A stretch of 64,000 bases of DNA, taken from positions 372,001 through 436,000 of the forward strand of contig NZ_FRAY01000003.1 of assembly GCF_900142475.1 (NCBI RefSeq). Reading direction: 5' to 3'. A program made the translations under genes and the position numbers. This document shows positions 27,289 to 36,007 of this stretch, piece by piece. The DNA is from Fibrobacter sp. UWH4 (GTDB lineage Bacteria; Fibrobacterota; Fibrobacteria; Fibrobacterales; Fibrobacteraceae). Each line of letters starts with the position of its first letter. The stretch's first letter is position 1. The notes under the pieces were generated by a model. The model was not told the origin of the DNA, ran no database searches, and worked only from the letters and a program-made list of their open reading frames with translations.

Positions 27289-27576
27289 ATGTCTCTTTTG
27301 AAAAATTGGAAATTTCTCCTTGCAGCTATGACTGTTGCCATGTTCACCGCTTGCGCCGGCTCTTCCGGTGGTTCTAGCGACGATTACGATAACGCCGACG
27401 GATCCGAAGAATCTGTTCAGAGGTCTGCCCCGAAGGAAAAGATTGACGAAAACAAGCTGAAGAAGACCGAAGAAGAAGCGGTCGCCATTACCGAAGAAAA
27501 CCACAAGCTCCGCAAGGAAATCTTCGAAGCCAAGAACAAGCTCGGTATTTCTACAGCTCCTGCTGCCGAAGAGTAA
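27289..27576 (+). CDS. Small lipoprotein, 95 aa
   Basis: The signal with lipobox MFTAC followed by AGSS gives a mature lipoprotein of about 75 residues: a Gly/Ser/Asp linker and then one charged helix (NKLKKTEEEAVAITEENHKLRKEI) with heptad-like spacing, probably a short coiled coil. GGAGCC precedes the ATG. It lies 19 bp before phoH and may be cotranscribed with it. No named family recognised. Confidence 0.8.
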   Translation: MSLLKNWKFLLAAMTVAMFTACAGSSGGSSDDYDNADGSEESVQRSAPKEKIDENKLKKTEEEAVAITEENHKLRKEIFEAKNKLGISTAPAAEE

Positions 27577-27595
27577 TCATAGCCACGCGTTCTAG

Positions 27596-28543
27596 ATGGA
27601 CGAACAACGCTATTCCCTATCGGATGACCTGAAACGAATGGTTTCAGGCGAGAACGAAACGGTTTTCCGCTTATTGGAGAGCCGTTTTTGTGTTGAAATA
27701 CAGACGAGGCTTCCGGGACTACGCATTATTGCGAAGGAAAACGGAGACTTGCCTGGTGTTTTGGCCGTTCTAGACCAGTTGAAGATGGCCGCAAAAAACG
27801 GCAAGGTTCTTTCGTCCGGAGCTCTTTCGAGACTGCTGGATCCTGCCGACACGGGTGAATTTGATTCATCCGGAGAGATCCCGACGGCCCCTATTTTCAG
27901 GAACCGTATGGGAGTTTCGGTGTTCGCGAAGACCAAGGCTCAGGCCGAACTGGTGCACGCAGTCGAACATAACGACATCATCTTCGCGAAGGGCCCTGCC
28001 GGAACCGGCAAGACCTTCCTTGCCGTGACACTCGCCGTGGCAAGCCTAGAACGCCATGAGGCAGAACGCATCTGCCTGGTGCGCCCGGCAGTCGAGGCGG
28101 GTGAATCGCTCGGCTACCTGCCCGGCGACCTCAAGGAAAAAATCGCACCGTACCTGCGCCCCATCCACGACAGCCTCGCCGAACTGCTTCCCGCAGAAAA
28201 GCTCCGCCGCTACGAAGAAACGGGGTCCATCGAAGTCGCCCCGCTCGCCTACATGCGCGGCCGCACGCTCAAGCGAGCATTCATCATCTTGGACGAGGCG
28301 CAGAACACGACCCCCGAGCAGATGAAGATGTTCCTCACCCGACTCGGTCCCCATAGCAAGGCAATCATCACCGGGGACGCGACCCAGGTGGACTTGGCCA
28401 AGGGACAGAAATCAGGGCTCGTGCACGCTATGAACCTGCTCAAGGGAATCCGCGGAATCGCGCAGGTGGAATTCGAGTCGACGGACGTGCTCCGCCACCC
28501 GCTCGTGAAAGACATTTTGAAAGCTTACGAAGGATCGTCGTAG
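27596..28543 (+). CDS. phoH: PhoH-family ATPase
   Basis: A 315-residue member of the PhoH/YbeZ family, cytosolic P-loop ATPases linked to RNA metabolism and ribosome quality control. Seen: an N-terminal ~90-residue region, Walker [10 protein letters not shown] (~139), the [17 protein letters not shown] motif of this family, Walker [17 protein letters not shown], and the sensor region [10 protein letters not shown]. The next gene is a PgpH-type HD protein only 1 nt downstream. The phoH-pgpH(-ybeY) order is common in bacteria, but ybeY is not in this cluster. The ribosome site of the chosen start is weak. Confidence 0.95.
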   Translation: MDEQRYSLSDDLKRMVSGENETVFRLLESRFCVEIQTRLPGLRIIAKENGDLPGVLAVLDQLKMAAKNGKVLSSGALSRLLDPADTGEFDSSGEIPTAPIFRNRMGVSVFAKTKAQAELVHAVEHNDIIFAKGPAGTGKTFLAVTLAVASLERHEAERICLVRPAVEAGESLGYLPGDLKEKIAPYLRPIHDSLAELLPAEKLRRYEETGSIEVAPLAYMRGRTLKRAFIILDEAQNTTPEQMKMFLTRLGPHSKAIITGDATQVDLAKGQKSGLVHAMNLLKGIRGIAQVEFESTDVLRHPLVKDILKAYEGSS

Positions 28544-28544
28544 A

Positions 28545-30830
28545 ATGAAAAAGAAAAAAATGAGAATTCACTTTATCATTGGATGGCTTCTGGTTGTTGC
28601 CGCCGCCATTTTCCTTTTTCCGGACCGCAACATCGCCCTCCAGTCCGAACGTCCTCACCTGGGCCAGGTGAGCACACGCACGATTGTCGCCCCCATCAAT
28701 TTCGAGGTGCCCAAGTCCGAACAGGAAATCGAAGCTGAAAAGACCCGTGCCGCCGAAAAGGTGAACGCTATCTTCGGTTTCAACAGCGACGAGACCAACC
28801 GCGTTTCTGAAGACTTGAAGTTGTTCCTGCACAAGCTTGCCCAATACGGTTCCCTGCAATCGCAGATAAACCAGCTGAACGCAAGCGGTGACGGTGATTC
28901 GTCTGTGCAGCCCAAAGTCGTGCAGGCCTCCCGTATTTACGAAGTCCTGAAGCAGCGCATTTCGACTTCGGCTATCAAGCCGCTGAGCCAGAACTCGAAG
29001 GCCCGCGACTCGCTCCTTTCCGTGTTTAACCGCATGCTCCAGATGGGCGTGTCCAACACCTTTATCGCAAGTACCGAAACTGCCGCGCAGCTTTACCGCG
29101 ACAACTACAACCTGCAAGATTTCAAGTACATCATCTATAACAAGCCGAACATCACGCTGATCAAGGACAACGAAAAGTCCACCGTCGAAGTGAGCACGAT
29201 CCAGCCGCTCCGCCGCCGTATCGACGAAGCGTTCGCCCAGCTGCAGATGAGTTTCCCGAACGAACAGGGGCTATTGAGCGCTTTCTACGAAACGTTGTTC
29301 GTGTTCATGATGCCGAACGTCTTCTACCTTGAAAAAGAAACGGTCGCGAGCCGCGAAGACGCCCGTAACAAAGTGACGCTGATCAAAGGTATGGTTCCCC
29401 GTGGCATGGAAATTGTGGCGCAGGGAGCTCCCATTACCAAGGACATTCTTGAAAAGATCGACGCTCTGCAGCGGGCCCAGCAGAAGGAAGAAAATTCCAA
29501 GACATTTACGGCTATCTACGGTAACGCACTTGTCTTTACCATCATCATCACTTTCTTTTTCCTGTTCCTTTTCAACTCTCCCTCGCGGGGCATGTTCAAG
29601 ACGGCGCGCCAGCTGTGGAGCTTGATTGCGCTTGCCCTATTGCAGCTTGTCGCATTCTGGGGCGTACACCACCTTTCCGGAAGTATCAGCAGCGCAGACA
29701 TTTCAATAATACCTGAAAACCTTGACTTTATGTGGCTCTATCCGGTCGCATTCGCGCCTGTTACCGCAACGGTGCTCTACGATCGCCGCCTTGGAATTGC
29801 CTTTAGCGTATTCTCTTCGTTGATTTTCGGAATCCTGAACGGTTACGACCTCGCAGCGATGGTCTGTGCATTCAGCGTGACCTTTGCCGCCACCTACCCC
29901 ATTGCAAGAATGCGTTACCGCGTCCAGTTCGTATGGGGAATCATTGTCGGCGTTCTGGCTATGGCCGCCGCCATCAGCGTGATGTACCTCCTGCGCAACC
30001 GCCTTTCCCTGGAAGCGTTCTACCAGAACCTGATTGTGGGAAGTGCAAATATCGTGCTCTGCTACGCTCTCGCCTCTGTCGCGTTGATCCACTTGATGGA
30101 ACGCATCTTCGGAATCACGACCGTACTCACCCTCATGGAAATGTCGGACTTCAACCGTCCGGCCCTTAAGCGTATTTCTGAATATGCTCCTGGAACTTTC
30201 CACCATAGCATCCAGGTGTCGAACCTTGCAGAACATGTCGCCGAAAGTATCGGAGCCAATTCACTCCTCGTGCGCGTAATGGCTCTGTACCACGACATCG
30301 GCAAGACGATGCGCCCCGAGTACTTTACAGAAAACCAGAAGCAGGGCGTAAACCCGCACAACAATATCGATCCCCTGCAGTCCGTCAAAATTATCACTGG
30401 ACATGTGGAACAGGGAACGGCGCTTGCAAATGAATACAACATACCGTCGCTTGTCGCTGCCGGTATTCGCGAACATCACGGTTCTTCGATTATCCAGTAC
30501 TTCTACCACAAGGCTCTCGAAAATGCCAAGGAAACCGGAGAAGAAGTCAAGGTCGAAGACTACAGCTACAAGGGTCCGAAACCGCAGAGCAAGGAAACGG
30601 CTATTCTCATGCTCGCTGACATTATCGAGGCTACCAGCCGCTCCATGACCGATACGAGCCCCGAGGCATTGGCGGCGATGATCCACAAGACCATCGAAAG
30701 TCGCTTTACCGAAGGCCAGTTCAACGAATGCAACCTTTCGATCAAGGAACTTTCCAAGCTTGAAAAGGCTTTCTTGAATAGCTTGGACGGCACGTACCAT
30801 ACACGAGTCAAATATCCTGGTCAAAAATAA
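28545..30830 (+). CDS. 7TM-HD family phosphodiesterase (PgpH type)
   Basis: The 761-residue membrane protein has a first TM helix at ~8-25, an extracytoplasmic helical domain (~40-320), a block of seven TM helices (~330-540) and a cytoplasmic HD domain (~550-720) with the metal motifs [13 protein letters not shown] and [15 protein letters not shown]. Characterised relatives (Listeria PgpH) hydrolyse cyclic di-AMP, and this activity is inferred here. It starts 1 nt after the phoH stop, so coupling is likely. An ATG five codons further in would be an alternative start. Confidence 0.92.
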   Translation: MKKKKMRIHFIIGWLLVVAAAIFLFPDRNIALQSERPHLGQVSTRTIVAPINFEVPKSEQEIEAEKTRAAEKVNAIFGFNSDETNRVSEDLKLFLHKLAQYGSLQSQINQLNASGDGDSSVQPKVVQASRIYEVLKQRISTSAIKPLSQNSKARDSLLSVFNRMLQMGVSNTFIASTETAAQLYRDNYNLQDFKYIIYNKPNITLIKDNEKSTVEVSTIQPLRRRIDEAFAQLQMSFPNEQGLLSAFYETLFVFMMPNVFYLEKETVASREDARNKVTLIKGMVPRGMEIVAQGAPITKDILEKIDALQRAQQKEENSKTFTAIYGNALVFTIIITFFFLFLFNSPSRGMFKTARQLWSLIALALLQLVAFWGVHHLSGSISSADISIIPENLDFMWLYPVAFAPVTATVLYDRRLGIAFSVFSSLIFGILNGYDLAAMVCAFSVTFAATYPIARMRYRVQFVWGIIVGVLAMAAAISVMYLLRNRLSLEAFYQNLIVGSANIVLCYALASVALIHLMERIFGITTVLTLMEMSDFNRPALKRISEYAPGTFHHSIQVSNLAEHVAESIGANSLLVRVMALYHDIGKTMRPEYFTENQKQGVNPHNNIDPLQSVKIITGHVEQGTALANEYNIPSLVAAGIREHHGSSIIQYFYHKALENAKETGEEVKVEDYSYKGPKPQSKETAILMLADIIEATSRSMTDTSPEALAAMIHKTIESRFTEGQFNECNLSIKELSKLEKAFLNSLDGTYHTRVKYPGQK

Positions 30831-30880
30831 TATCAGCGGGCTCTAATGCAAAAAAAATGCGCTTTTTAGTCCCAAATCGG

Positions 30881-30908
30881 TTGACAAGAACATAAAACTT
30901 TGTATATT
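30881..30908 (+). promoter_or_regulatory. Promoter for small membrane protein and tRNA pair
   Basis: TTGACA (30881-30886), a 16-nt spacer and TATATT (30903-30908) followed by TGGCTTCG, nearly identical to the tRNA-Asp promoter at 22379. No terminator separates it from tRNA-Val and tRNA-Asp, so it probably drives all three. Confidence 0.78.
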
Positions 30909-30942
30909 TGGCTTCGTAATCTTGAGATGAGGATTAATACTG

Positions 30943-31131
30943 ATGGATAAAAAGAATATCATTCTGATTGCTCTCGGTGTGTTACTCCTCGTAATCGGTT
31001 TCATTTGCCTCGCCACTGGCCCTGCAGACAATCCGGTTTCTCTCACGGTTGCACCGCTTATTTTGGTTGCCGCCTACCTGGTCGTAATTCCGGTCGGAAT
31101 CCTCTGGAAAGGCAAAAATCAAGACAAGTAA
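30943..31131 (+). CDS. Small two-TM membrane protein (DUF3098-like)
   Basis: A 62-residue protein with two TM helices (IILIALGVLLLVIGFICLA and VAPLILVAAYLVVIPVGIL) joined by a short TGPADNPVSL loop, and a basic C-terminus. Length and layout resemble DUF3098 proteins of Bacteroidetes, a family without known function; this assignment is tentative. The stop lies only 7 nt before tRNA-Val, so it is transcribed with the tRNAs from the strong upstream promoter. Confidence 0.75.
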   Translation: MDKKNIILIALGVLLLVIGFICLATGPADNPVSLTVAPLILVAAYLVVIPVGILWKGKNQDK

Positions 31132-31138
31132 AAATTTC

Positions 31139-31213
31139 GGGCGATTAGCTCAGTTGGTTCAGAGCGTCTGCCTTACAAGCAGAATGTCAGCGGTTCGAAT
31201 CCGTTATCGCCCA
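31139..31213 (+). tRNA. tRNA-Val (TAC)
   Basis: A 75-nt cloverleaf with acceptor GGGCGAT/ATCGCCC, D stem GCTC/GAGC, anticodon stem TCTGC/GCAGA with loop CTTACAA (anticodon TAC), T stem AGCGG/CCGTT, and discriminator A. CCA is not encoded. Confidence 0.97.
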
Positions 31214-31236
31214 CTACCGAAAATCGGAAACGATTT

Positions 31237-31312
31237 GGGGTGGTAGCTCAATTTTGGTTAGAGCACCGGCCTGTCACGCCGGAGGTTGCGAGTTCAAGCC
31301 TCGTCTATCCCG
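31237..31312 (+). tRNA. tRNA-Asp (GTC), second copy
   Basis: Identical over 76 nt to the tRNA at 22451-22526. It lies 23 nt after tRNA-Val and is probably cotranscribed. A terminator follows at once. Confidence 0.97.
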
Positions 31313-31315
31313 CGA

Positions 31316-31344
31316 AAAACGCCTCTCAATAGAGAGGCGTTTTA
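31316..31344 (+). terminator. Terminator of tRNA-Val/tRNA-Asp unit
   Basis: AAAACGCCTCTC pairs with GAGAGGCGTTTT (12 bp) around AATA. It is related in sequence to the terminator after the first tRNA-Asp. Confidence 0.92.
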
Positions 31345-31704
31345 GTTTACTGAACAAAGTGAAGTAAACTAAATACACACCTTCATCTTGAAGGTCTTTT
31401 TCGTTTGTTGTGCGAAAACTTTTGTGGAGCAAAACAGAGTCACTCAAGATTCCTTGCCATAGAGCGTTACATACTAAACGCAAAAAAAACAATTTAGTAT
31501 GTAAAAAACGGCTTACTCGCAGTCGAAAAAGCCCAAAAAAGACGATTATGACGCCTGTATATGAAAAAAAACTCTCTAAAAAGGGCTTTTTAATACCGAA
31601 ATTACATACTAACCATACCAAATGCGACAATTAGTATGTAAGGCTTGATGCATCAACAATACAATTACATACCAAAACACCCAAAAATCAATTAAGGTAT
31701 GTAA
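31341..31704. repeat. Gene-free block of stacked inverted repeats
   Basis: Inverted repeats in order: TTTAGTTTACT / AGTAAACTAAA (31341-31373); TTACATACTAAA / TTTAGTATGTAA (31467-31504, 14-nt loop); AAAAAGCCC / GGGCTTTTT (distant arms, about 31526 and 31582); TTACATACTAA / TTAGTATGTAA (31602-31641, 18-nt loop); the palindrome TTGATGCATCAA (31645-31656); and TTACATACC / GGTATGTAA (31665-31704, 22-nt loop). No frame in this 371-bp gap looks coding. The third TTACATAC pair changes both arms so pairing is kept. Confidence 0.8.
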
Positions 31705-31715
31705 AAATGCGTTAA

Positions 31716-32888
31716 TTAGGGTTTCTTTTTGAACAGGATTGTTCCACGAGCACGGCTCAACGCCTGCTTGCGAACTTGACGGCCCTTCAAGTCGAAGGTT
31801 CTCGTTGGTAGGCGGAGTTGCTGCAATTTCATTATCTGTTTTGCGGCAATATCGGTCTTGGAAGTATCCTGTTTACTCGTATCCGCGACTGAGGTGTCAG
31901 CAGACGAGGTGTCGATTTCAGAAGTTTCAAGAAGCTGCCAAATAAAATCGTCGCCGGAGCCCTTCGGGTTCTGCACCACGGTCGTTCCTACCGCTTGGAG
32001 GTAATGTCCGCTTTTGAAATTCTTGAGGTAGAATGCGTTCGGCGTATCGACCATTGCCTCTTCAAAAATATACCGCTGGTGCGCGCCGCCGTTGTAGCCA
32101 TAGGTCGATGCCTTCACGCCAGCCGCAGTCGATTCGTTCGGGATGTCGATTACGCGGCTCCCCATCTGAACATAATAGGTAACGGGGTTGTCGCCAACAG
32201 AGAAAATCTTCACGAAAGTCGCTGACTCACTACAATCCATCAATTCCAGTGCGTTGGAAGATGTAATCCCCATGCAATTTTTGGTGTCGCCGAGGGACTT
32301 GATTCTCCCCTCCTTAAAAAATGCCACCTTGAAAAGTTGCTGGTATATAGTCTCTACGATAAGCACGTGGTTTATCAGATCCTGTTCGGACTTGGCTTCG
32401 CTCGCCTGGTTCAAACCGTACGGCCAAATATGCTGACGGTCGCAATGGAGTTCCGCGTTCGGTCCGTCCATTTCGCGGAGTTTCGCCTGAACCTTGTCAT
32501 TCCTGAAAACTCCGTCCACGCATGTTGCTGCGTATTCTGACGTGGTGCCAACACCCATCGTGTGCGCCATTTCGTGCATTGCGGTCGGCACGACCATGTA
32601 GCTGCGGTTCTCGCCAAAACGCAAGTCTCCGTTGCTGCTGGCCTCGGCCGTGGGCACGCCCGGCGCATAATACACGTTGATGTATTTCGAAAGGTTCGAG
32701 TAAGTATTGTAGAGCTTGACTGCTGAATCCATCACGGCCGTGATTCGTTTATAGGCGTCCTGCTCGTCGGCGCTCGGATTTGCCGATTTGTGGAGCGTAT
32801 ATTCTACGGCCGCTAGGGAGTTTGCCGCAAGGCATGCGACAAGCGAAAAGGACAAGGCGACGGGTTTAATTATAGCAGCAATATTCAT
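31716..32888 (-). CDS. Secreted zinc metallopeptidase with lectin-like domain
   Basis: The 390-residue protein starts with a signal peptide (VACLAANSLAA) and GGAGAAC upstream of the ATG. The catalytic domain (~30-200) has the gluzincin/metzincin-like motif HEMAHTMGVG (two His and Glu, plus an extended third-ligand position). The following ~130 residues look like a ricin-B-type beta-trefoil, with two hydrophobic strand repeats and a QxW-like end (FIWQLLE). After a Thr/Ser/Asp linker (DTSSADTSVADTSKQDTS), the protein ends in FDLKGRQVRK plus a basic tail, similar in shape to Fibrobacter C-terminal sorting tails. Probably an extracellular enzyme, possibly glycan-targeted. Substrate unknown. Confidence 0.85.
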   Translation of the reverse strand: MNIAAIIKPVALSFSLVACLAANSLAAVEYTLHKSANPSADEQDAYKRITAVMDSAVKLYNTYSNLSKYINVYYAPGVPTAEASSNGDLRFGENRSYMVVPTAMHEMAHTMGVGTTSEYAATCVDGVFRNDKVQAKLREMDGPNAELHCDRQHIWPYGLNQASEAKSEQDLINHVLIVETIYQQLFKVAFFKEGRIKSLGDTKNCMGITSSNALELMDCSESATFVKIFSVGDNPVTYYVQMGSRVIDIPNESTAAGVKASTYGYNGGAHQRYIFEEAMVDTPNAFYLKNFKSGHYLQAVGTTVVQNPKGSGDDFIWQLLETSEIDTSSADTSVADTSKQDTSKTDIAAKQIMKLQQLRLPTRTFDLKGRQVRKQALSRARGTILFKKKP

Positions 32889-33034
32889 CAGTTCTCCAAT
32901 CCAGACACATGTTTAAATTTATATACAAAAATTTAATTTATCAAGTAAAATTTTAGTAGGAGAAGAGATGCCTGGTCAAGTCGGGCAAGACAATAAAAAG
33001 CCTGGCGTACGTGCTGGCGTATGAAGCCCAATGA

Positions 33035-33063
33035 GGGGGACTTCTCCCCCATCAATATTTTTT
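33035..33063 (-). terminator. Possible hairpin between divergent genes
   Basis: GGGGGA pairs with TCCCCC around CTTC, followed on the plus strand by ATCAATATTTTTTT. Because it lies upstream of both flanking genes, its role is unclear. It may end a short upstream transcript. The rest of 32889-33106 shows a TACATTT box about 35 nt before the 33107 start. Confidence 0.35.
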
Positions 33064-33106
33064 TGTACATTTATCATACCATAAATTAACCCGATGGGAG
33101 TATTAG

Positions 33107-33502
33107 ATGAAAACAAAATATTTAATTGCGGGAACGGCTCTTGCCTCCCTCGCATTCTTGTCCGGTTGCGCCGCTAGCGTAAACGCCACAAAGTCCATTG
33201 AAGTTGCCGACAGCAACAAGGCTATTGCCGAAGAAACAAAGGCAGACACCGCCCAGATCGAAGCCGCCAACGCAAAATTGGATTCTGCGAAGGCCCTGCA
33301 GGCAAGTGGTGAAGAAGAACAGGCTGCCGCTCTCGCCGAAGAAAGTGTCCTGGATTACAAACTCGCTGTTGCAAACGCCGAACTGAAAGCCGCCAAGACC
33401 GAAGACGAAAAGGTCGAAAAGGAACTGAGAGGCGATGTCGAACGCAAGCTCATCTACCAGAGCATCCTTGACCAGGAAACCAAGAACGGAGGTGCCAAGT
33501 AA
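33107..33502 (+). CDS. Lipoprotein with DUF4398-like helical domain
   Basis: The 131-residue protein has the lipobox AFLSGC followed by AAS. The mature part is almost entirely helical and Ala/Glu/Lys-rich (EIEAANAKLDSAKALQASG style repeats), like DUF4398 lipoproteins that accompany OmpA-like proteins. GGGAG precedes the ATG. The stop overlaps the start of the OmpA-family gene (TAATG), so the two form a translationally coupled pair, probably an envelope-peptidoglycan tether module. Confidence 0.85.
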   Translation: MKTKYLIAGTALASLAFLSGCAASVNATKSIEVADSNKAIAEETKADTAQIEAANAKLDSAKALQASGEEEQAAALAEESVLDYKLAVANAELKAAKTEDEKVEKELRGDVERKLIYQSILDQETKNGGAK

Positions 33503-34557
33503 TGAAAACGAGAAATCTTTTGATGATTAGCGCCATGGCAGCCGCCTTCACCTTCGCTGCCGAAGAAGCCGCCCCCGAACAGGCCGCACCGAACGCCGTG
33601 GAAACATGCCAGGCCGCCATCGATAACGCCGCAAAGGATATCCCCGCCAACGCCACTGCAGCAAAGTACTCCCTCGCCGGCGCCAAGTCGACACTCGCTG
33701 ACCTGGACGCCGCCTACAAAGATGACCCGGAATCTGACCAGGTGAAATCGCTTTCTAGCAAGTGCGATACTCAGGTGAAGATCGCCGCTATCCAGGCAGA
33801 AACCCAGAAGGTCCGCAACAGCACTGCCGAAAAGTGGGAAAAGCGCGCCGCCACCGCCCGTTCTATCGAAGCGATCCAGGAGCAGATCAACCAGGCCCGT
33901 AGCGGTAAGGTGAATGACCTCGAAGCAGAAAAGGCCAAGATGAAGGACCAGGAAGCACGCCTCCAGGCCGAAATGCAGCAGAACCAGGAGAAGTTCCAGG
34001 CCGAAGCTGCCGCCCAGGAAGCTGCGTTGAAGGCCGCGAGCGAACGCGAAGCAGACCTGCAGAAGAAACTCGCCGAAGAGCAGAAGGCTCTCGCCGAAGA
34101 ACGCGCCAAGGCCGAAGCACGCCAGCAGGAAGCCATGAACAAGCTGAACGAATTGCAGTCCCAGATGATTCAGGTGTCCAAGGACGCCCGCGGCATTATC
34201 CTTTCCATGTCCGACATCCTGTTCGCCGTGAACAAGGCTGACTTGAAAGCTGACCTGAAGACGAGCCTTGCCAAGGTCGCCGGCATTCTTTCCGTGTACC
34301 AGCAGTTCAACGTGTCCATCGAAGGTAACACTGACAACACCGGTTCTGCCGAACACAATATGAAGCTTTCCCAGCAACGCGCCGACAACGTGAAGGCATT
34401 CCTCGTGGAACAGGGTATCGCCGAAGACCGCCTGACCGCCAAGGGGCTCGGCATGACCATGCCGGTCGCCGACAACTCCACCAAGGAAGGCCGTCAGAAG
34501 AACCGCCGCGTGGACCTCGTGATCCAGGACAAGGCCCTGCAGCAGGAAGCGAAGTAA
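33502..34557 (+). CDS. OmpA-family protein with long coiled coil
   Basis: The 351-residue protein has a signal peptide (MKTRNLLMISAMAAAFTFA), an N-terminal helical region, a long Ala/Glu/Lys/Gln coiled coil (~110-230) and a C-terminal OmpA-type peptidoglycan-binding domain (~235-345) with NTDNTGSAEHNMKLSQQRA and RQKNRRVDLVI, the residues that bind the diaminopimelate of peptidoglycan in the family. It has no N-terminal beta-barrel. Together with the preceding lipoprotein it probably links the outer membrane and the wall. Directly past the stop lies a heptamer repeat array. Confidence 0.92.
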   Translation: MKTRNLLMISAMAAAFTFAAEEAAPEQAAPNAVETCQAAIDNAAKDIPANATAAKYSLAGAKSTLADLDAAYKDDPESDQVKSLSSKCDTQVKIAAIQAETQKVRNSTAEKWEKRAATARSIEAIQEQINQARSGKVNDLEAEKAKMKDQEARLQAEMQQNQEKFQAEAAAQEAALKAASEREADLQKKLAEEQKALAEERAKAEARQQEAMNKLNELQSQMIQVSKDARGIILSMSDILFAVNKADLKADLKTSLAKVAGILSVYQQFNVSIEGNTDNTGSAEHNMKLSQQRADNVKAFLVEQGIAEDRLTAKGLGMTMPVADNSTKEGRQKNRRVDLVIQDKALQQEAK

Positions 34558-34637
34558 TTTCAGATTTCTGATTTCGGAGTTCGGAATTGTTTTTTGGAGG
34601 TTAATTCTGAAATCTGAATTCCGAATTCCGATTTTTT
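34557..34637. repeat. YGAAWTC heptamer arrays, two in opposite orientation
   Basis: A left array read on the minus strand (CGAACTC, CGAAATC, AGAAATC, TGAAATT) and a right array read on the plus strand (TGAAATC, TGAATTC, CGAATTC, CGATTTT) are separated by GTTTTTTGGAGG. They lie between the OmpA-family gene and fba, abutting the putative fba -10 box (TAAATT at 34641). Confidence 0.8.
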
Positions 34638-34703
34638 TACTAAATTTAGCTCGTAACTTTTAACCGGCGATGCAAGTCGCCAAAGAATCAAGAGGTAAAA
34701 CAA

Positions 34704-35705
34704 ATGGCAGTTTCTTACAAGGAACTCGGCCTGGTGAACACCAGGGAAATGTTTGCAAAGGCTGTTAAGGGTGGCTACGCCATCCCGGCTTTCAACTTCA
34801 ACACCATGGAACAGATGCAGGCCATCGTGCAGGCTGCTGTGAAGCAGAAGTCTCCGGTGATCATGCAGGTCTCTAAGGGTGCCCGCAACTACGCAAACGG
34901 CACCATCCTCCGCTACATGGCTCAGGGTGCTGTTGAATACGCCAAGGAACTCGGCTGCGCCAATCCGCAGATCGTGCTCCACCTCGACCACGGTGACTCT
35001 TTCGAACTCTGCAAGGATTGCATCGACAACGGTTTCTCTTCCGTGATGATCGACGGTTCCGCTCTTCCGTACGAAGACAACATCGCCCTCACCAAGAAGG
35101 TTGTTGAATACGCTCACCAGCACGACGTGACCGTCGAAGCTGAACTCGGCGTTCTCGCCGGTGTGGAAGACGAAGTCCAGGCTGAAGAATCTCACTACAC
35201 CAAGCCGGAAGAAGTGATCGACTTCGCTACCCGTACGGGCTGCGACTCCCTCGCAATCTCCATCGGTACCAGCCACGGTGCTTACAAGTTCAAGCCGGAA
35301 CAGTGCACTCGCGACCCGAAGACTGGCAAGCTCGTTCCGCCTCCCCTGGCATTCGACGTGCTCCACGCCATCGAAAAGAAGCTCCCGGGCTTCCCGATCG
35401 TTCTCCACGGTTCTTCTTCTGTTCCGCAGGACGAAGTCGATACCATCAACGCCCACGGTGGTAAGCTCCCGGATGCCGTCGGTATTCCGGAAGAACAGCT
35501 CCGCGAAGCTTCCAAGTCCGCTGTCTGCAAGATCAACATCGACTCTGACAGCCGTCTCGCCATGACTGCCGCTATCCGTAAGTATTTCGACGAACATCCG
35601 GAACACTTCGACCCGCGCCAGTACCTCAAGCCGGCTCGCGAAAACATGCAGAAGATGTACGAACACAAGATCGTCGACGTTCTTGGTTCTAACAACAAGC
35701 TCTAA
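34704..35705 (+). CDS. fba: Class II fructose-bisphosphate aldolase
   Basis: The 333-residue zinc aldolase splits fructose-1,6-bisphosphate in glycolysis. Seen: AIPAFNFNTMEQMQA (N-terminal), HLDHGDSFELC with zinc/catalytic Asp and His (~93-103), SSVMIDGSALPYEDN, VEAELGVLAGVED, ISIGTSHGAYKF (second zinc His), VLHGSSSVP (third His) and KINIDSDSRLA. AAGAGGT precedes the ATG. TAAATTTAGCTCG at 34641 is a likely promoter box. The 3'-UTR has a CTTG-loop element and a terminator. Strong codon bias indicates high expression. Confidence 0.97.
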   Translation: MAVSYKELGLVNTREMFAKAVKGGYAIPAFNFNTMEQMQAIVQAAVKQKSPVIMQVSKGARNYANGTILRYMAQGAVEYAKELGCANPQIVLHLDHGDSFELCKDCIDNGFSSVMIDGSALPYEDNIALTKKVVEYAHQHDVTVEAELGVLAGVEDEVQAEESHYTKPEEVIDFATRTGCDSLAISIGTSHGAYKFKPEQCTRDPKTGKLVPPPLAFDVLHAIEKKLPGFPIVLHGSSSVPQDEVDTINAHGGKLPDAVGIPEEQLREASKSAVCKINIDSDSRLAMTAAIRKYFDEHPEHFDPRQYLKPARENMQKMYEHKIVDVLGSNNKL

Positions 35706-35774
35706 TGAGACCGCTCGGCTCTATCGCAGATTAAAAATGTGATATCGCCTCGCTCTCGCAAAAGCGTGCAAAAC

Positions 35775-35814
35775 GAGCGTCACGAAATTATGCTTGCATA
35801 ATTTCATGACCGAG
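35775..35814 (+). repeat. CTTG-loop hairpin element after fba
   Basis: GAGCGTCAC, stem GAAATTATG / CATAATTTC around CTTG, then ATGACCGAG. A second hairpin GACGCT-GAAA-GCGTC follows at about 35825-35839. Confidence 0.85.
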
Positions 35815-35843
35815 TGAAGCCGCGGACGCTGAAAGCGTCAACC

Positions 35844-35872
35844 GCCCTCGGTTAACACCCGAGGGCTTTGTT
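35844..35872 (+). terminator. Terminator of fba
   Basis: GCCCTCGG pairs with CCGAGGGC around TTAACAC, followed by TTTGTT. Confidence 0.75.
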
Positions 35873-35893
35873 GCTCACGGGCAAACTGTAATC

Positions 35894-35930
35894 AGTCATC
35901 CTGGAGGTCGCGCAGCGACCGATAGGATCC
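35894..35930 (+). repeat. Half copy of the GTCAYYCTGGAG palindromic repeat
   Basis: GTCATCCTGGAG followed by a GGTCGC-GCA-GCGACC hairpin and CGATAGGATCC. It corresponds to the left half of the 43241 repeat family. Confidence 0.7.
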
Positions 35931-35949
35931 AAAGCCAAAAGCTTTAAAG

Positions 35950-35980
35950 ACCGCTAGGCAATCGCCTGGCGGTTTTTTAT
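35950..35980 (+). terminator. Terminator-like hairpin just upstream of first paralogue
   Basis: ACCGCTAGGC pairs with GCCTGGCGGT (10 bp, one G-T) around AATC, then six T merging into TATATTTAAAGCAAATTAA. The same module recurs before the second paralogue at 36882. Confidence 0.8.
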
Positions 35981-36007
35981 ATTTAAAGCAAATTAAGGAG
36001 AATATTT

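Noticed and set aside
31274-31630. 118-codon minus-strand frame across the terminator and inverted-repeat block
   Set aside because: It reads through the tRNA-Asp 3' end, its terminator and the hairpins. Composition is not protein-like.
31467-31704. CRISPR-like array
   Set aside because: The repeated unit is an inverted-repeat pair with unequal spacing (14, 18 and 22-nt loops; irregular distances between pairs), not direct repeats with uniform spacers. No cas genes are nearby.
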